In this document: positions 63,674 to 64,000 of the stretch, in pieces
Numbering within the stretch: the stretch's first letter is position 1
Layout of the letters: every line of letters begins with the position of its first letter
Source: Nitrososphaerota archaeon
GTDB lineage: Archaea > Thermoproteota > Nitrososphaeria > Nitrososphaerales > UBA183
Reading direction: 5' to 3'
DNA: 64,000 nucleotides
Assembly: GCA_029784825.1 (NCBI GenBank)
Contig: JAFMAU010000003.1
Location: forward strand, 1 to 64,000
The notes under the pieces: model-generated
Told to the model about the DNA's origin: nothing
What the model saw: only the letters and a program-made list of their open reading frames with translations
Databases searched by the model: none
Made by a program: the position numbers and the translations under genes

Positions 63674-64000
63674 GTGCGGGCGCAGTTGTTCCGTCAGGTC
63701 GACGTTTCATCCAAGCCCGTCTCGTACAGGAGGGCCACGGCCACGGGCGTGATCAGGCTGAAGCCCTCGACACTCAGGACGATCAAGAGGGGAGGGGTCG
63801 AGAAGGGCGACCCCCTCGCACTGGCGAGGCTGACCGGAGTGGTGGCCGCGAAGCGGACGTCGGACATGCTTGCGCTCTGCCATCCGCTCAGGCTCGACGC
63901 GACCCAGGTCAGGGCCGAGGCGATCGAAGGCGGCATAAGGGTCACCGCCACGGTGGTCGCCAAGGAGAGGACGGGGGTCGAGATGGAGGCCCTGACAGCC
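63674..64000 (+). CDS. moaC: Cyclic pyranopterin monophosphate synthase MoaC (3' end cut by window)
   Basis: The first about 109 residues of MoaC: VDVSSKPVSYRRATATG, then RGGVEKGDPLALARLTGVVAAKRTS, the LALCHPLRLD active-site motif and TGVEMEALTA at the window end. The product works with MoaA to form cyclic pyranopterin monophosphate. The start is GTG 63674 or TTG 63686; a TATA-like GCTATATGG (about 63652-63660) sits close upstream, about 20-30 nt before either, so both are possible. Divergent from moaA, 134 nt apart. Confidence 0.9.
   Translation, partial: MRAQLFRQVDVSSKPVSYRRATATGVIRLKPSTLRTIKRGGVEKGDPLALARLTGVVAAKRTSDMLALCHPLRLDATQVRAEAIEGGIRVTATVVAKERTGVEMEALTA

Noticed and set aside
1..64000. 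tRNA genes, CRISPR arrays, insertion sequences or prophage
   Set aside because: No T-loop/anticodon-arm pattern, no regularly spaced repeats, and no transposase, integrase or phage gene were seen on either strand. A covariance-model scan would be needed to exclude an intron-containing or permuted tRNA.

Overview
ORGANISM. The window reads as high-GC (about 60-65 % by eye) archaeal chromosome. It has an archaeal-type ribosomal protein uS10, archaeal TATA-box promoters (CTTAWWA-like) about 26-28 nt upstream of mostly leaderless start codons (often TTG or GTG), a bacterio-opsin-activator-type regulator, a thermopsin-like protein, an archaeal aconitase-X pair (phosphomevalonate dehydratase type) and little Shine-Dalgarno use. 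Several gene types (thermopsin, cupredoxins, split biotin carboxylase, HTH_10 regulator) fit Thermoproteota such as non-ammonia-oxidising Nitrososphaeria-like lineages, but nothing here fixes the lineage. I saw no tRNA, rRNA, CRISPR array, insertion sequence or phage gene.

LAYOUT. 1-5.7 kb: the end of a cyclic-diphosphoglycerate-synthetase-like GTPase, two related four-helix membrane proteins, a frameshifted envelope protein, a UspA/CBS stress pair and an HTH plus small membrane protein pair. 5.8-13.9 kb: acyl-CoA metabolism, with two tandem crotonases, a GNAT-like protein, methylmalonyl-CoA epimerase and mutase large subunit, and a three-gene biotin-dependent (propionyl/acetyl-CoA) carboxylase. 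14.0-17.8 kb: a three-subunit xanthine-dehydrogenase-family molybdenum hydroxylase. 17.9-28.2 kb: an MFS transporter, an FdrA / small FdrA-domain protein / YlbE / YlbF set, and a complete BMP-type ABC importer (ATPase, two permeases, binding protein). 28.3-33.8 kb: a second GNAT-like protein, CoxG-like protein, metal-dependent cyclase/amidohydrolase, a DUF7521-like protein, a fused CoA-transferase and a two-domain cupredoxin. 33.8-39.8 kb: a zinc-ribbon protein, an enolase-superfamily enzyme, a heavy-metal P-type ATPase, and TatA and TatC. 40-46.6 kb: HAD phosphatase, aconitase X pair, Fe-type alcohol dehydrogenase, bacterio-opsin-activator-like regulator, thioredoxin, GyrI-like and YbjQ-like proteins. 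46.7-56.2 kb: aldehyde dehydrogenase, thermopsin-like protein, uS10, sugar epimerase, a broken cupredoxin, carbamate kinase and an ABC-2 exporter. 56.5-57.8 kb: an in-frame CarA::CarB chimera. 57.8-64 kb: molybdenum-cofactor genes moeA, mocA-like, xdhC-like, moaE, moaD, moaA and moaC (cut by the window end).

HOW IT FITS TOGETHER. The Mo hydroxylase needs the Mo-cofactor genes at the other end, and the mocA-like and xdhC-like genes fit the cytosine-dinucleotide, sulfurated cofactor form. FdrA-YlbE-YlbF are homologues of the E. coli anaerobic allantoin-pathway proteins that make a carbamoyl-transferring complex, and carbamate kinase would use the carbamoyl phosphate formed. With a BMP (nucleoside/purine-type) importer, a Mo hydroxylase, a CoxG-like protein and a cyclic-amide-hydrolase-like enzyme close by, I infer a catabolic route for an imported N-heterocycle or ureide that ends in carbamoyl phosphate and ATP. 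The only carbamoyl-phosphate-synthetase gene in the window is a chimera lacking nearly all catalytic parts, which makes the source of carbamoyl phosphate an open question.

REGULATION. Five promoters (upstream of 1462, the carboxylase operon, the cyclase, the second DUF7521-like gene and tatA) share GAGAAWCGT placed 7-8 nt before the TATA box, a candidate regulon. Three divergent gene pairs appear to share one TATA element each.
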